DNA of 64,000 nucleotides from positions 1 to 64,000 of the forward strand of contig JDFH01000005.1 in assembly GCA_000564995.1 (NCBI GenBank), read 5' to 3'. The notes under the pieces were generated by a model. The model was not told where the DNA came from. It did no database searches and saw only the letters and a program-made list of their open reading frames with translations. The stretch comes from Atopobium sp. ICM42b (lineage in GTDB: Bacteria; Actinomycetota; Coriobacteriia; Coriobacteriales; Atopobiaceae). Of this stretch, positions 7,928 through 16,748 are shown in pieces. The position numbers were made by a program, and so were the translations under genes. Position 1 is the stretch's first letter; every line of letters starts with the position of its first letter.

Positions 7928-8994
7928 TATGCACGCTCCGTAGTTTCTTCAGAAACGATGCTACCCTCAAGATCGCCGAGCTGAGCGTCATCCTTGGAAG
8001 AATCCTCTTCCTGATCTTTGACGCTACCAGCAGCGCGTGAATAAGGGTCAAAGGCATCGCGAAGGCCATCGCCGATGAGCTGCAGGCCAACACAAACAAC
8101 AATCAGAAATGCCGATGGAATCAGAATCATCCATGGAGTAGTAAGCATTGCAGAAGAACCAGCACTCAGAAGGTAACCAAGAGAAGTATCTGGTGCTTTG
8201 ATACCAAGACCCAAGAAGCTGAATGCAGTCTCAGAGTTTACGCCGCCAATAACAGCCAAGACCAAGTCAATAATAAGAATTGAACCAAGGTTTGGAATAA
8301 GGTGACGAACAATGATGGTAAATGGTGGAACACCCATATACTTAGCAGCCTTGACGTAATCTCTCTCACGCAAAGACAGAGCCATGGTGCGGATAGTACG
8401 CGCGCGGCCAATCCAACCAAAAGCAGTCAGACCAAAGATAAGCATGAGCCAACCAGACTCACCACCTGCTGCACGAACAATCATAGCAACCAGCAAGAAG
8501 CTAGGAATGACCATGAGCATATCAAGAAGCCACATACCAATCTTCTCTGGAATGCCGCGGACATAGGCAATGGCAGTACCAATAATTGCAGAGATGATAG
8601 TAGTCAAGATTGCGTAGCTAATACCAATGGTCAACGAACGACCAAGGCCGTGGACAACGCAGGCATACAGGTCAATGCCAGCACCATCAGTACCAAACCA
8701 ATGCTTTGCATTAGGAGCCATGTTAATTGCAGTAAAGTCAGCATCTGTGTAATTAAACGGAGTGGCATATGGTCCAAAAACTGCAATGAGAACCATAATT
8801 CCAAGAATAATCAAACCGATTACTGCAGAACGCTGGCGGAAGAAACGCCTTGCAATCAGGCCAGCATAGCTAATTCTTTTAACTTCTTTATTGTCAGACT
8901 TAGCATCTGCCTGAAGCTCACGCTCAGCGTTAGTAAGACCTGCATCAATGGAGACGTTTTTCTCGTCTTTGTTCTGAAGCTCTTCTTTAGACAT
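7927..8994 (-). CDS. Peptide ABC transporter permease, DppC/OppC type
   Basis: A protein of 355 residues with a charged N-terminal tail, about six membrane segments and the binding-protein-dependent permease EAA-like loop (RERDYVKAAKYMGVPP, about residue 215) that contacts the ATPase. The C-terminus is long and acidic (about residues 320-355), which is unusual for the family. It pairs with the DppB-type permease just upstream (ten-base gap) and the fused ATPase just downstream. Confidence 0.92.
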   Translation of the reverse strand: MSKEELQNKDEKNVSIDAGLTNAERELQADAKSDNKEVKRISYAGLIARRFFRQRSAVIGLIILGIMVLIAVFGPYATPFNYTDADFTAINMAPNAKHWFGTDGAGIDLYACVVHGLGRSLTIGISYAILTTIISAIIGTAIAYVRGIPEKIGMWLLDMLMVIPSFLLVAMIVRAAGGESGWLMLIFGLTAFGWIGRARTIRTMALSLRERDYVKAAKYMGVPPFTIIVRHLIPNLGSILIIDLVLAVIGGVNSETAFSFLGLGIKAPDTSLGYLLSAGSSAMLTTPWMILIPSAFLIVVCVGLQLIGDGLRDAFDPYSRAAGSVKDQEEDSSKDDAQLGDLEGSIVSEETTERA

Positions 8995-9004
8995 GTCCGC
9001 CTCC

Positions 9005-9997
9005 TTAGCTCATCTTAATTCGTGGATCAAGAGCAGCAGCAAAGAGGTCAGCCAGAAGAGCGCCAACAAGAGTCATTGCGCCAGAGAATGCTGCAACTGC
9101 AACTGCACCGTGAATATTGTTGTTGTTAATACAGTTAATGAAGTACTCACCAAGACCGTGAATTGCAAAGACCTTCTCGGTCATAACAGCACCTGTGAAG
9201 ATACCTGCAAGAGAGAAAGCAACTGAAACAGCGGTTGGAATCAAAGAAACGCGAAGAGCGTGCTTACGAATTGCCTTCTTACGAGTAAGTCCCTTTGCGC
9301 GAGCAGTACGGACATAGTCTGCGTGCATCTCGTCAAGCAGGTACGTACGCTGAGAGAGGTGGTAACCAACGGAGCTTACGATAGTAAGAACAATGGTTGG
9401 AAGAATAATGTGCTGGAGGAAGTCAATGAGCCAAGTGAAGAAGTTTCCGGTATCTCCACTGGAAAGATCGGTAACGTAGAAAATACGAGAACCGGCACGT
9501 GCGTTAATCTCGATTGCTGCAAAAACAATCAAGATTGCCATAACAACGGTTGGAATAACCAGCAAAACCGAAGCAACACCACTTAAGAAGCGGTCCTGCC
9601 ACTGATACTGACGTTGGGCGGTATAAACGCCCAGGCTAACACCAATAACAACTGACAAAATAGTTGCTGGAGTCATGAGCTCAATGGAAGCCATAAACTT
9701 TGAGCTCATCTCACGGTTAACATTATCGCCTGTTGGAGTCATACCAAGATCAAACTTGGTAAATAGATTGGTAACCCAAACCTGATAACGTTCAATAACT
9801 GGAGTCTTATCATTCAGATTAGTCCTATACAGGTTTTCCTCAATAGACTCCTGTGGAGGACGTGGAGTACGCTGCTCAAAGTTGGAGCGTGGGTTCATAA
9901 ATGATGATGCGAGGAAGAATGTGAGCGAAGTTGCAACAAAAATCATCACAATGTAGCTCAAAATCCTCTTTGTAACGTACCAAACAAACCGTGCCAT
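9005..9997 (-). CDS. Peptide ABC transporter permease, DppB/OppB type
   Basis: A protein of 330 residues, first gene of the dpp-like operon. It has an N-terminal membrane segment (IVMIFVATSLTFFLASSF), a large outside loop and about five further segments. The conserved cytoplasmic loop DYVRTARAKGLTRKKAIRKH (about residue 225) is the ATPase contact. An RBS of the form GGAGAG precedes the ATG by four bases. The 425-base region upstream carries several repeated and palindromic sites that may control the operon. Confidence 0.92.
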   Translation of the reverse strand: MARFVWYVTKRILSYIVMIFVATSLTFFLASSFMNPRSNFEQRTPRPPQESIEENLYRTNLNDKTPVIERYQVWVTNLFTKFDLGMTPTGDNVNREMSSKFMASIELMTPATILSVVIGVSLGVYTAQRQYQWQDRFLSGVASVLLVIPTVVMAILIVFAAIEINARAGSRIFYVTDLSSGDTGNFFTWLIDFLQHIILPTIVLTIVSSVGYHLSQRTYLLDEMHADYVRTARAKGLTRKKAIRKHALRVSLIPTAVSVAFSLAGIFTGAVMTEKVFAIHGLGEYFINCINNNNIHGAVAVAAFSGAMTLVGALLADLFAAALDPRIKMS

Positions 9998-10017
9998 TGA
10001 CTCTCCTCACCGCCTTG

Positions 10018-10155
10018 CGCTTATCCACCCGATAAGCGAGGTTTTCTCGGTATGGCAACCTAGCATTCCTACAACAAACATGCCGTGAATACACAGCAAA
10101 GTGCAATTTTACCATGGATAAGCTGCTTAACCCAAAAAATATCTCTTAGATAAGC
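10018..10155. promoter_or_regulatory. Four copies of GATAAGC upstream of the peptide operon
   Basis: CGCTTATC-CACCC-GATAAGCG (10018-10038) is a perfect 8-bp-arm inverted repeat just before the first permease RBS. Two more GATAAGC copies lie at 10117-10123 and 10149-10155. Four 7-mers in this short stretch exceed chance, so they are candidate operator sites. The 10018 copy could also form an mRNA hairpin ahead of the RBS. Confidence 0.4.
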
Positions 10156-10266
10156 AAGATTATGCATACCAATCCCAGTAAAACGTATCCACATATAATG
10201 ACTGTTTGACTCCAGCGTACAGGTCACAATCAAATTTGTTTACATATGAGAAACGTTATTGAAAAT

Positions 10267-10298
10267 TCTGTTAAGAAGTAACAGATAACTTCTATCTG
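10267..10298. promoter_or_regulatory. Overlapping palindromes in the peptide operon upstream region
   Basis: TCTGTTA-AGAAG-TAACAGA (10267-10285) overlaps CAGATA-ACTTC-TATCTG (10282-10298). Two perfect inverted repeats sharing an arm suggest a protein-binding site. The rest of the 10156-10364 stretch is AT-rich with no gene. Confidence 0.35.
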
Positions 10299-10370
10299 CC
10301 GCACACTGCTTTTTTTGCTGGTATTCCTAACAGCAAATTTTCACATACTCCGCAGACTACGAATAAAAAA

Positions 10371-10396
10371 TGCCGAGAAACTCGGGTTTCTCGGCA
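10371..10396 (-). terminator. Terminator after secG
   Basis: Ten-bp perfect stem TGCCGAGAAA / TTTCTCGGCA with a six-base loop, followed on the minus strand by six T residues. It lies 26 bases past the secG stop and ends the glycolytic/secG transcription unit. Confidence 0.92.
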
Positions 10397-10422
10397 GGTA
10401 ATTCAAAAGTAAAAGGAGCTGC

Positions 10423-10674
10423 TTAGCCAATAGCGCCAACAGGGAACGTCAAAGCCATCACAATAGCACAGACCAAGAAGATGGTTGTAGTGATGACGGT
10501 AAGGCGATCAAGGTTCTTCTCCATAATGCCTGAACCAGCGCTTGCGTTATACATAGATGCAGCAATCATGTCAGAAACGCCGGTGCCCTTTCCGGAGTGT
10601 GCCAAAACAAGCAGCACCGTCAAAATGCCAGAAAGTACAAACAGCACTAAAAGAATTGTATTCAGAACGCCCAC
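10423..10674 (-). CDS. secG: Preprotein translocase subunit SecG
   Basis: An 83-residue membrane protein with two hydrophobic segments (about 5-25 and 58-78). The SecG signature lies between them (AHSGKGTGVSDMI, then a Gly/Ser-rich stretch), as does a C-terminal cytoplasmic-side charge pattern. SecG assists SecYE in protein export. Its place directly after tpiA follows the common actinobacterial order gap-pgk-tpiA-secG. A hairpin in the 174-base gap before it suggests partial readthrough or a separate promoter. Confidence 0.93.
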   Translation of the reverse strand: MGVLNTILLVLFVLSGILTVLLVLAHSGKGTGVSDMIAASMYNASAGSGIMEKNLDRLTVITTTIFLVCAIVMALTFPVGAIG

Positions 10675-10741
10675 GAGGTTCCCCCTCTTGCTGGCGAGAA
10701 GATCCAGCCCTAGTTATTTTCACGTACAAGAGAAAAGAATA

Positions 10742-10775
10742 GCACACGCCACTCCCCTTTGGGAATGACGTGTGC
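10742..10775 (-). terminator. Strong hairpin between tpiA and secG
   Basis: A stem of about 15 bp with two G-U pairs, arms GCACACGTCATTCCC and GGGAGTGGCGTGTGC on the minus strand, followed by TATTCTTTTC. It probably attenuates transcription from tpiA into secG. A smaller hairpin (ACCACC/GGTGGT with TTTTCC after it) sits at 10814-10830, closer to the tpiA stop. Confidence 0.75.
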
Positions 10776-10848
10776 CAAGTTGCAAAACAAACAAGAACTT
10801 AACAGATGGGAAAACCACCTCACCGGTGGTAAGAAGCTTTGCCAAAGT

Positions 10849-11616
10849 TTAGTTCATTGCGCTCTTTACCATTGCAACGAAGGAATCGGCTTTGAGAGAT
10901 GCGCCACCAACAAGTGCGCCGTCGACGTCCTCTTTCTCGAGGAAGCCACCAACGTTCTCTGGCTTTGCAGAACCACCGTAAAGAATACGGATACCGTCTG
11001 CAATTTCTGCGCCAAAGATCTCTACCAGGGTCTTACGGATTGCGCCGCAGACTTCCTGTGCGTCATCAGCAGTTGCAGTCATACCAGTACCAATTGCCCA
11101 GATTGGCTCATAAGCAATAACGTACTTGGAAGGATCTGTAATCTCTAGACCCTTGGTATCTGCCTTAATCTGGTCAACAACAAACTGAACGTGAGTACCA
11201 GCGTTGCGAACCTCAAGAGACTCACCGCAGCAAGAAATAGGAACGATGTCATGAGCCATCAGTGCCTTTGCCTTGCGATTAATGTCCTCGTCGGTCTCGC
11301 CAAAGTAGCCACGACGCTCGGAGTGACCAATGATGCAGTAAGCTGCACCAACAGAGGTCAGCATCGCTGGAGAGGTCTCACCAGTAAAGGCACCAGACTC
11401 CTCCCAGTACACATTCTGTGCAGAGAGAGCAACAGAAGAGTTGGCCTGGGTAAGAACCTCAGAGACGCCCTTAAGGTCTACAAGAGGTGGAGCAATAACA
11501 ACATCAACGTTTCCGGTGCCGGAAGCAAGCTGATCGACAATTCCCTGAGCAAGCTCAACGCCCTCAGCGAAAGTCTCATTCATCTTCCAGTTACCTGCGA
11601 TCATACGATTACGCAT
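10849..11616 (-). CDS. tpiA: Triosephosphate isomerase
   Basis: A 255-residue cytosolic TIM-barrel enzyme that interconverts dihydroxyacetone phosphate and glyceraldehyde 3-phosphate. Catalytic elements are intact: lysine in GNWKMN (about residue 11), histidine in IIGHSERR (about 98), glutamate in AYEPIWAIGTG (about 170), and the phosphate-binding YGGSAKPEN near the C-terminus. The ATG at 11616 is preferred over a start 13 residues upstream, because it begins at the conserved MRNRMIAGNWK and has a GGAGG ten bases ahead. It overlaps the pgk stop by eight bases (ATGCGTAA), indicating coupling. Confidence 0.95.
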   Translation of the reverse strand: MRNRMIAGNWKMNETFAEGVELAQGIVDQLASGTGNVDVVIAPPLVDLKGVSEVLTQANSSVALSAQNVYWEESGAFTGETSPAMLTSVGAAYCIIGHSERRGYFGETDEDINRKAKALMAHDIVPISCCGESLEVRNAGTHVQFVVDQIKADTKGLEITDPSKYVIAYEPIWAIGTGMTATADDAQEVCGAIRKTLVEIFGAEIADGIRILYGGSAKPENVGGFLEKEDVDGALVGGASLKADSFVAMVKSAMN

Positions 11617-12799
11617 CGAGAAGCGCCTCCACTCCTGGAAGTGCCTTACCCTCAACGAGCTCCATGGAAGCGCCGCCGCCAGTGGAAATCCAGCTCATCT
11701 TGTCAGCAAGGTGGAACTTGTTAACTGCTGCAACGGAATCGCCGCCGCCGATGATAGAGGTGCAATCAGCATCTGCAACAGCACGAGCAACAGCCTCGGT
11801 GCCCTTTGCAAACTGGTCAAACTCAAAGACGCCCATAGGACCATTCCAGAAGACGGTCTTTGCGCCCTTGATAGCCTCAGAGTAAAGCTCAACAGTCTTA
11901 GGACCAATGTCCATACCCATGCGGTCTGCAGGAATCTGATCGGAAGGAACTACCTCGCCAACAGCGTCCTCACCAAAGTGATCGGTAACAACGTTGTCAA
12001 CAGGAAGCAGAATCTTAACGCCCTTCTCCTCAGCCTTCTTGAGCATCTCACCTGCGCGCTCAATCCAGTCTGGCTCCTGAAGAGAAGTACCAACGGTATA
12101 ACCCTTAGCCAGGAAGAAGGTGTATGCCATACCGCCGCCGATGATAAGGGTATCAGCGGAGTCGATAAGGTGATCAAGAACACCAATCTTAGAAGAAACC
12201 TTGGAGCCACCAACGATAGCTACAAGTGGGCGCTCTGGGTTAGAGAAGATAGAGGTAAGAGTATCAACCTCTTTCTCAAGCAGGAAGCCAGCATATGCAG
12301 GAAGGTAAGCTGCTGGTCCAACAACAGAGCCCTGTGCACGGTGAGCGGTACCAAATGCATCAAGAACAAAGATGTCACCATAAGATGCAAGGGTCTTTGC
12401 AATCTCTGGATCGTTCTTCTTCTCACGCTTGTCAAAGCGGACGTTCTCAAGAACAAGAACCTCGCCGTCCTTGAGTGCGTCTACAGCCTCACGGGCCTTC
12501 TCGCCATAGGTGTCCTCAACAAACTTAACCTCGTGGCCAAGAAGCTCAGCAAGCTTCTCTGCAGCTGGGCGCAGGGAAAGCTCTGGCTGGAAGCCGGTGC
12601 CATCTGGACGACCAAGGTGGCTCATCAGGATGACCTTTGCGTTGTGGTCGAGAAGATACTGGATGGTTGGAAGTGCAGCGCGAACGCGGGTGTCGTCAGT
12701 AACAACGCCGTCCTTTAGAGGCACGTTGAAGTCAACGCGCATAAGAACGCGCTTACCATCAACATCTGCATCGCGGACAGTCTTCTTTGTAAAAGCCAT
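11609..12799 (-). CDS. pgk: Phosphoglycerate kinase
   Basis: A 396-residue glycolytic kinase that transfers phosphate from 1,3-bisphosphoglycerate to ADP. It has the N-terminal substrate motif LMRVDFNVPL, MSHLGRPDG, the hinge region and the C-terminal nucleotide-binding signature IIGGGDSVAAV followed by STGGGASMELVEG. Length is normal for bacterial Pgk. It lies between gap and tpiA in the same direction. A hairpin precedes it, so expression relative to gap may be damped. Confidence 0.97.
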   Translation of the reverse strand: MAFTKKTVRDADVDGKRVLMRVDFNVPLKDGVVTDDTRVRAALPTIQYLLDHNAKVILMSHLGRPDGTGFQPELSLRPAAEKLAELLGHEVKFVEDTYGEKAREAVDALKDGEVLVLENVRFDKREKKNDPEIAKTLASYGDIFVLDAFGTAHRAQGSVVGPAAYLPAYAGFLLEKEVDTLTSIFSNPERPLVAIVGGSKVSSKIGVLDHLIDSADTLIIGGGMAYTFFLAKGYTVGTSLQEPDWIERAGEMLKKAEEKGVKILLPVDNVVTDHFGEDAVGEVVPSDQIPADRMGMDIGPKTVELYSEAIKGAKTVFWNGPMGVFEFDQFAKGTEAVARAVADADCTSIIGGGDSVAAVNKFHLADKMSWISTGGGASMELVEGKALPGVEALLDA

Positions 12800-12832
12800 G
12801 TCACTCCTTTAAATACGTTTCCAACAAAAGAA

Positions 12833-12864
12833 GGCGCGATCGCGGCAGATGCTGCGACCGCGCC
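12833..12864 (-). terminator. GC-rich hairpin between gap and pgk
   Basis: A 14-bp imperfect stem (arms GGCGCGGTCGCAGC and GCCGCGATCGCGCC on the minus strand, one G-U and one A-C mismatch) followed by TTCTTTTG, 24 bases past the gap stop. It is probably a partial terminator or mRNA processing/stability element inside the operon. Confidence 0.6.
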
Positions 12865-12887
12865 TAAGGCGTCTATGTAACTAGAAC

Positions 12888-13913
12888 TTAAGCAACGAAC
12901 TTCTCGAAGTACTTGATGGTGCGGACCATCTGAGAAGTGTAGGAGTTCTCGTTGTCGTACCAAGAGGTGACCTGAACAAGAGTGGTGCCATCGCCAAGGT
13001 CAGAGCACATGGTCTGGGTTGCGTCGAAGATGGAGCCGTGGGTCTCACCGACGATGTCGCGGGAAACAATGTCATCCTCGTTGTAACCAAAGGTCTCTGG
13101 GATGGTCTCTGCATATGCCTTCATTGCAGCGTTGACCTCGTCAACGGTGACCTTCTTGTCAACAACAGCATAGAGGTTGGTGAGGGAGCCAGTTGGCGTA
13201 GGAACGCGCTGAGCAGCACCAATAAGCTTGCCGTTGAGCTCAGGAAGAACAAGGCCGATAGCCTTAGCAGCACCAGTGGAGTTAGGAACGATGTTCTCTG
13301 CACCAGCACGGGAACGACGGAAGTTACCCTTGCGCTGTGGGCCGTCGAGGATCATCTGGTCACCAGTGTATGCGTGAATGGTGGTCATGATACCGGACTT
13401 GATAGTTGCGAAGTCGTTGAGGCCCTTTGCCATAGGAGCAAGGCAGTTGGTGGTGCAGGAAGCTGCGGAGATGATGTTGTCATCTGCAGTGAGGGTCTCA
13501 TGGTTAACGTTGAAGACGATGGTTGGGAGGTCATTGCCTGCAGGAGCAGAAATGACAACCTTCTTAGCACCAGCGTTGATGTGAGCCTGTGCCTTGTCCT
13601 TAGAAGTGTAGAAACCGGTGCACTCAAGAACAACGTCAACGTTGAGATCGCCCCAAGGCAGGTTGTTAGCGTCTGCCTCCTTGTAAATAACAATCTCGTG
13701 ACCGTCAACGATGATGGAGTGGTCAGTTGCCTCTACCTTGTGATCGCGGGAATAGTTGCCCTGAGTAGAGTCATACTTCAGAAGATATGCAAGCATCTCT
13801 GGAGAAGTAAGGTCGTTGATTGCAACAATCTCGGAACCCTCGTGACCAAACATCTGCCTAAATGCAAGGCGACCAATGCGGCCAAAACCGTTAATAGCAA
13901 CCTTTACTGCCAT
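12888..13913 (-). CDS. gap: Glyceraldehyde-3-phosphate dehydrogenase, type I
   Basis: A 341-residue NAD-dependent dehydrogenase. The N-terminal Rossmann motif is [10 protein letters not shown], the catalytic cysteine lies in [12 protein letters not shown] (about residue 153), and the C-terminus carries [13 protein letters not shown]. The start [11 protein letters not shown] is chosen over an in-frame Met 17 residues upstream, since it has AAAGGAG eight bases ahead and matches the family N-terminus. It heads the gap-pgk-tpiA glycolytic cluster, 92 bases after whiA. Confidence 0.97.
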   Translation of the reverse strand: MAVKVAINGFGRIGRLAFRQMFGHEGSEIVAINDLTSPEMLAYLLKYDSTQGNYSRDHKVEATDHSIIVDGHEIVIYKEADANNLPWGDLNVDVVLECTGFYTSKDKAQAHINAGAKKVVISAPAGNDLPTIVFNVNHETLTADDNIISAASCTTNCLAPMAKGLNDFATIKSGIMTTIHAYTGDQMILDGPQRKGNFRRSRAGAENIVPNSTGAAKAIGLVLPELNGKLIGAAQRVPTPTGSLTNLYAVVDKKVTVDEVNAAMKAYAETIPETFGYNEDDIVSRDIVGETHGSIFDATQTMCSDLGDGTTLVQVTSWYDNENSYTSQMVRTIKYFEKFVA

Positions 13914-14005
13914 ACGTAATGCTCCTTTCGGTGACCCAGAGCCATTCTCCGGATTCATTAACATTTAAACCGTACACCGAGTATTTTACCGCACTCGCCG
14001 ATAAC

Positions 14006-14974
14006 TTATGCATCTTTTTCTAAATCCTGAACGATTTTTTCCAAACGAAGCAATCGGTGATACATAGCGGACTTGGATACGGGTGGTACAAACGACTCCC
14101 CTAGCGCTGATAACGACAGCTCAGGGTTATCTTTTCGTGCAAGACAAAAATCTCTGACCGCTGGCGGCAGAGCTCTGAGTCCAACGAGTTTCTCGGCCTT
14201 TTCTATGAGCGCTAACTGGTCTGCCGCTGCATTTGAAGACCGCGTTTGATTTGCCATCTCTGCGTTGACAACTCGGTTTACGTTGTTGCGATAATGCTTT
14301 TGTACGCGCGTAAACGCGATAGCGCGCGCCATGGTGGGCGCACCAATCTCTCGCAAAAACTTGATGATGTCGTCAGAGCTCTTAAGGTAGACGGCATAAA
14401 TTTCTCTGGTACGCATGAGCGCATTGGTATGGCGGTTACGATGATTAAGACGCGCCTTTACACCAATGGATCCCATAAGTTTTACCAGCTCAGTGGCAAA
14501 TCTTTCTCCCGAGACAGCAATCTCTAAGTGAAAATCTTTTAAGGGATCGGCCAAAAATCCGCCCGCCATAAACGCTCCGCGCAAAAAAGCTCGCTGCGCC
14601 TGTTTGGTGCGGATAACGCTTTTAGGAATGCCACTTACCAGGCCTTCTCCCGGTATATAAATGCCAAGAGCGGACAGTGCTTCTGCAAGTGAATCCTGGT
14701 TAGAAATCTCAAGCAAATAGTTACGTTTTTTATGCATGATAGAGCGACGGTACTCAACGGAAGTACCCAGATCAAACAAACGGCGAGAAGAACTAATAAC
14801 GGTACGGGCAACCGTGCCAGTCTCGGTAACAATGCGAACGGCAAATTTACCAGGACCGTGCATCGATAACGTGCCGGAAACACGAATAAGCGCAGAAAGC
14901 TGGGCTAATTCACAGTCCGTCTGAAGTTCTGGTACGCTGACCAGCTCATTTTTTACCAAGGCAGTATAGGACAT
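14006..14974 (-). CDS. whiA: WhiA-family DNA-binding regulator
   Basis: A 322-residue protein with the WhiA layout: an N-terminal degenerate LAGLIDADG homing-endonuclease-like domain (RGAFMAGGFLADP at about residue 133) and a C-terminal helix-turn-helix region (LSALGESFVPPVSKSAMYHRLLRL). In actinomycetes WhiA acts with WhiB in division and sporulation genes; in non-sporulating Gram-positives it is linked to cell division and morphology. It follows rapZ by 13 bases. The yvcK gene that usually sits between them is missing. Confidence 0.93.
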   Translation of the reverse strand: MSYTALVKNELVSVPELQTDCELAQLSALIRVSGTLSMHGPGKFAVRIVTETGTVARTVISSSRRLFDLGTSVEYRRSIMHKKRNYLLEISNQDSLAEALSALGIYIPGEGLVSGIPKSVIRTKQAQRAFLRGAFMAGGFLADPLKDFHLEIAVSGERFATELVKLMGSIGVKARLNHRNRHTNALMRTREIYAVYLKSSDDIIKFLREIGAPTMARAIAFTRVQKHYRNNVNRVVNAEMANQTRSSNAAADQLALIEKAEKLVGLRALPPAVRDFCLARKDNPELSLSALGESFVPPVSKSAMYHRLLRLEKIVQDLEKDA

Positions 14975-14987
14975 AACAGACTAACTT

Positions 14988-15905
14988 CTACTCAGCCTGC
15001 TGAGACTTCTTCTGAGCCGCATCAAGATCGCGATGGAAAAGCGTTACGCGATAGCCCTGGCTATTAAGGTGCTCTGCCGTAGCACGTGCGATTGCAACAC
15101 TTCTATGCTGGCCGCCCGTGCAGCCTACCGCAATAGAGAGCAAGCTCTTGCCTTCCTGTACGTAACCAGGCATAACCACGTCAAGCAGCTCAAACCAAGA
15201 CTTAAGGAATTTCTTGGTAGTGCCATGCGTAAGGACAAACTGAGCTACTGGCTCGTCAAGGCCGGTAAGTGGCCTGAGCTCTGGATCATAGTAAGGATTG
15301 GGCAGGAATCGCACGTCAATCATAAGGTCAGCCTCAACGGGCAAACCATTTTTGAAGCCAAAGGAAAACACGCTAACATCCATAAGCTGCTGTTCAGCAA
15401 GCTCTGAAAATGCACGACGAAGACGACTCTTGAGCGTATTAGTACGCATAGATGAGGTGTCTAGGACAACATCTGCCAGCGCTTTTATGTCTTGAAGCTG
15501 TGCGCGCTCCTTAGAAATTGCAGATGAGAGATGTTCTCCCTCCTGCGCTAAAGGATGACGACGGCGATTCTCGCTATAGCGACGCATAAGCACTTCGTCT
15601 GAGGAGTCCAGATAGACAATCTTGTAGGTGAGCTCGTGATCTGCAAGAGACTTCAGCGCTTCAGAAATGTCATCAAAAAGACCTTGCGAGCGCAAATCGC
15701 AGGTAACGGCCAAGTGGCGGCCAACACCCGTGTTAATGCCTACAAGGTTAGAAAGCTGCAAAATAAGAGCTGGTGGCAGGTTATCAATGCAGAAATAACC
15801 CATATCCTCAAACACGTGAAGCGCCTGCGTACGACCCGATCCAGACATACCCGTAATAATGACAATGTCGGGAATAACTGAAGATGTAGGATCGTTTTTC
15901 TTCAC
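14988..15905 (-). CDS. rapZ: RapZ/YvcJ-family nucleotide-binding protein
   Basis: A 305-residue P-loop protein. Walker A is GMSGSGRTQ (about residue 20), followed by the hallmark MGYFCIDNLPP. The C-terminal domain contains the conserved GCTGGQHRSVAIA. In E. coli RapZ binds glucosamine-6-phosphate and directs RNase E to GlmZ; Gram-positive YvcJ affects competence and late growth. The gene lies 46 bases downstream of nanE, so it may be co-transcribed with sialic acid catabolism, whose products feed the amino-sugar phosphate pool. That link is inference. Confidence 0.93.
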   Translation of the reverse strand: MKKNDPTSSVIPDIVIITGMSGSGRTQALHVFEDMGYFCIDNLPPALILQLSNLVGINTGVGRHLAVTCDLRSQGLFDDISEALKSLADHELTYKIVYLDSSDEVLMRRYSENRRRHPLAQEGEHLSSAISKERAQLQDIKALADVVLDTSSMRTNTLKSRLRRAFSELAEQQLMDVSVFSFGFKNGLPVEADLMIDVRFLPNPYYDPELRPLTGLDEPVAQFVLTHGTTKKFLKSWFELLDVVMPGYVQEGKSLLSIAVGCTGGQHRSVAIARATAEHLNSQGYRVTLFHRDLDAAQKKSQQAE

Positions 15906-15951
15906 AGGCGCTCCTTAAATACGTGACGAGAAAACCTTACCGCTCCAAGCG

Positions 15952-16641
15952 TTAATCCTCAAGTGCTGCAGCAAACCAAGAGGTAATTGAAGTTGGATGT
16001 GTAATGGCTGTACCTGAAACAACCGCCCAAGCGCCTGCATCCAGAGCATCTTTTGCGTCTTGTGGTGTATGGACGTGACCCTCGCAAATAATGGCGATAC
16101 CTGGGAATTCAGTAGTTGCCTGCTGAAGAAGGGCAATATCAGGGCCATCATCGAGCGTTGTATCAATAGCGGCCTTGTTGTGAGAAAGTGTAGTTGAAAC
16201 AAGGTCACAACCAGCGGCAACAGCGCGACGGATGTCATCCATAGTCATGCAGTCAGCCATAATCAGCACGTCAGACTCTGCGCGCAGAGCTGCAACGGTC
16301 TCTTCAAAGGTTCTACCATCTGGCCTTGGACGGTCTGTTGCATCCAGGGCAACAACATCTGCGCCAGCGTGAATACAAGCACGCGCATGACGAAGCGTAG
16401 GAGTAATGTAGACGCCTTCGTGACCCTCTTTCCAGAGGCCAATAACAGGAATTTCAACCCTACCCTTAATGGCAGAGATATCAGACAAGCCCTGGCACCT
16501 AATAGCTGCAGCGCCGCCAAGCTCACAGGCGCGCGCAATCTGAGCCATGGTCTCTGGATGCCTCATAGGCTCACCAGGATACGCCTGGACGCTGACAATG
16601 AGCTTTCCTTTAAGTGACTCAACAAGCTCTGAATATGCCAC
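15952..16641 (-). CDS. nanE: N-acetylmannosamine-6-phosphate 2-epimerase
   Basis: A 229-residue TIM-barrel enzyme converting ManNAc-6-phosphate to GlcNAc-6-phosphate, the last dedicated step of sialic acid breakdown. Family motifs include IVSVQAYPGEPM at the N-terminus, AAIRCQG, PVIGLWK, VALDATDRPRPDG and the C-terminal VVSGTAITHP. It is the last gene of the nan cluster. A 107-base gap with a hairpin (16709-16739) separates it from nanK. Confidence 0.95.
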   Translation of the reverse strand: MAYSELVESLKGKLIVSVQAYPGEPMRHPETMAQIARACELGGAAAIRCQGLSDISAIKGRVEIPVIGLWKEGHEGVYITPTLRHARACIHAGADVVALDATDRPRPDGRTFEETVAALRAESDVLIMADCMTMDDIRRAVAAGCDLVSTTLSHNKAAIDTTLDDGPDIALLQQATTEFPGIAIICEGHVHTPQDAKDALDAGAWAVVSGTAITHPTSITSWFAAALED

Positions 16642-16708
16642 GGTATTCTCCTCACAAGAATGTACGTACGTTAAAGGTGTGTGTCTTTACTGCGTGCTAG
16701 ATCAGCAA

Positions 16709-16739
16709 GCCAAGTCAGCAAGCTTTTTTGTGACTTGGC
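16709..16739 (-). other. Hairpin between nanK and nanE
   Basis: Perfect 9-bp arms GCCAAGTCA / TGACTTGGC around a 13-base loop rich in A on the minus strand. No T-tract follows, so it is more likely an mRNA stability or processing element than a terminator. Confidence 0.45.
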
Positions 16740-16748
16740 GCCTCTTGC

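Noticed and set aside
13038..13919. 293-codon plus-strand frame
   Set aside because: Antisense shadow of gap.
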